Positions 4,961-5,016 of a stretch of 5,016 nt of DNA are shown in pieces (the first letter of the stretch is position 1; every line of letters begins with the position of its first letter). The DNA lies in contig CAMWVO010000180.1 of NCBI GenBank assembly GCA_947177695.1, positions 1-5,016 on the forward strand, read 5' to 3'. A program made the translations under genes and the position numbers. Source of the stretch: an uncultured Clostridia bacterium. Its GTDB lineage: Bacteria; Bacillota; Clostridia; Oscillospirales; Ruminococcaceae. Below the pieces are notes generated by a model. That model worked only from the letters and a program-made list of their open reading frames with translations. It did no database searches and was not told the origin of the DNA.

Positions 4961-5016
4961 CATATTTTTAAGAAAATAAACAGTAAAAATAATTTTTGTT
5001 GAATATTCCGAATTTG

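Overview
The window looks like chromosomal DNA from a low-to-mid-GC anaerobic Gram-positive bacterium of the Clostridia, most plausibly a Ruminococcus-like member of the Oscillospiraceae. The reasons are AT-rich spacers around more balanced coding DNA, strong GGAG-type ribosome binding sites, promoters of the Gram-positive extended -10 type, and the gene content: meso-diaminopimelate dehydrogenase, a 2-hydroxyacyl-CoA dehydratase-like iron-sulfur protein, a lone LUD-domain protein and a type IV pilin. The genus is an inference from content and style, not something the sequence proves.

Layout, left to right. (1) A one-gene unit on the + strand: a consensus promoter (TTGACA-17-TATAAT), a short leader and a type IV prepilin read from a TTG start, closed by a perfect 13-bp hairpin terminator. 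(2) The same hairpin also terminates the convergent ddh gene (meso-diaminopimelate D-dehydrogenase) on the - strand, which has its own promoter. (3) Upstream of ddh, on the - strand, is a two-gene operon: a 417-residue 2-hydroxyacyl-CoA dehydratase/activator-type iron-sulfur protein, followed after 17 bases by a 248-residue protein whose C-terminal half resembles the flagellar cap protein FliD. A promoter precedes it and a 12-bp-stem terminator follows it. (4) An AT-rich spacer of about 310 bases holds a bidirectional terminator, a near-palindrome and a 14-bp perfect inverted repeat, but no convincing gene. (5) A LUD-domain (LutC/YkgG family) protein on the - strand, with an unusually cysteine-rich C-terminus, has its own extended -10 promoter near the right edge.

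How the genes relate. Each transcription unit is closed by recognisable signals, so this is a run of small independent units rather than one pathway cluster. ddh makes meso-diaminopimelate for lysine and peptidoglycan, and the pilin is a surface or secretion fibre subunit. The dehydratase-like and LUD proteins are probably anaerobic redox or metabolic proteins of uncertain substrate. All three - strand promoters share the element ATGTG(G/A)TATAAT, whereas the pilin promoter relies on consensus -35 and -10 boxes. No clearly new multi-gene system can be demonstrated. The most unusual arrangement is the FliD-like protein in an operon with the iron-sulfur dehydratase-like protein.
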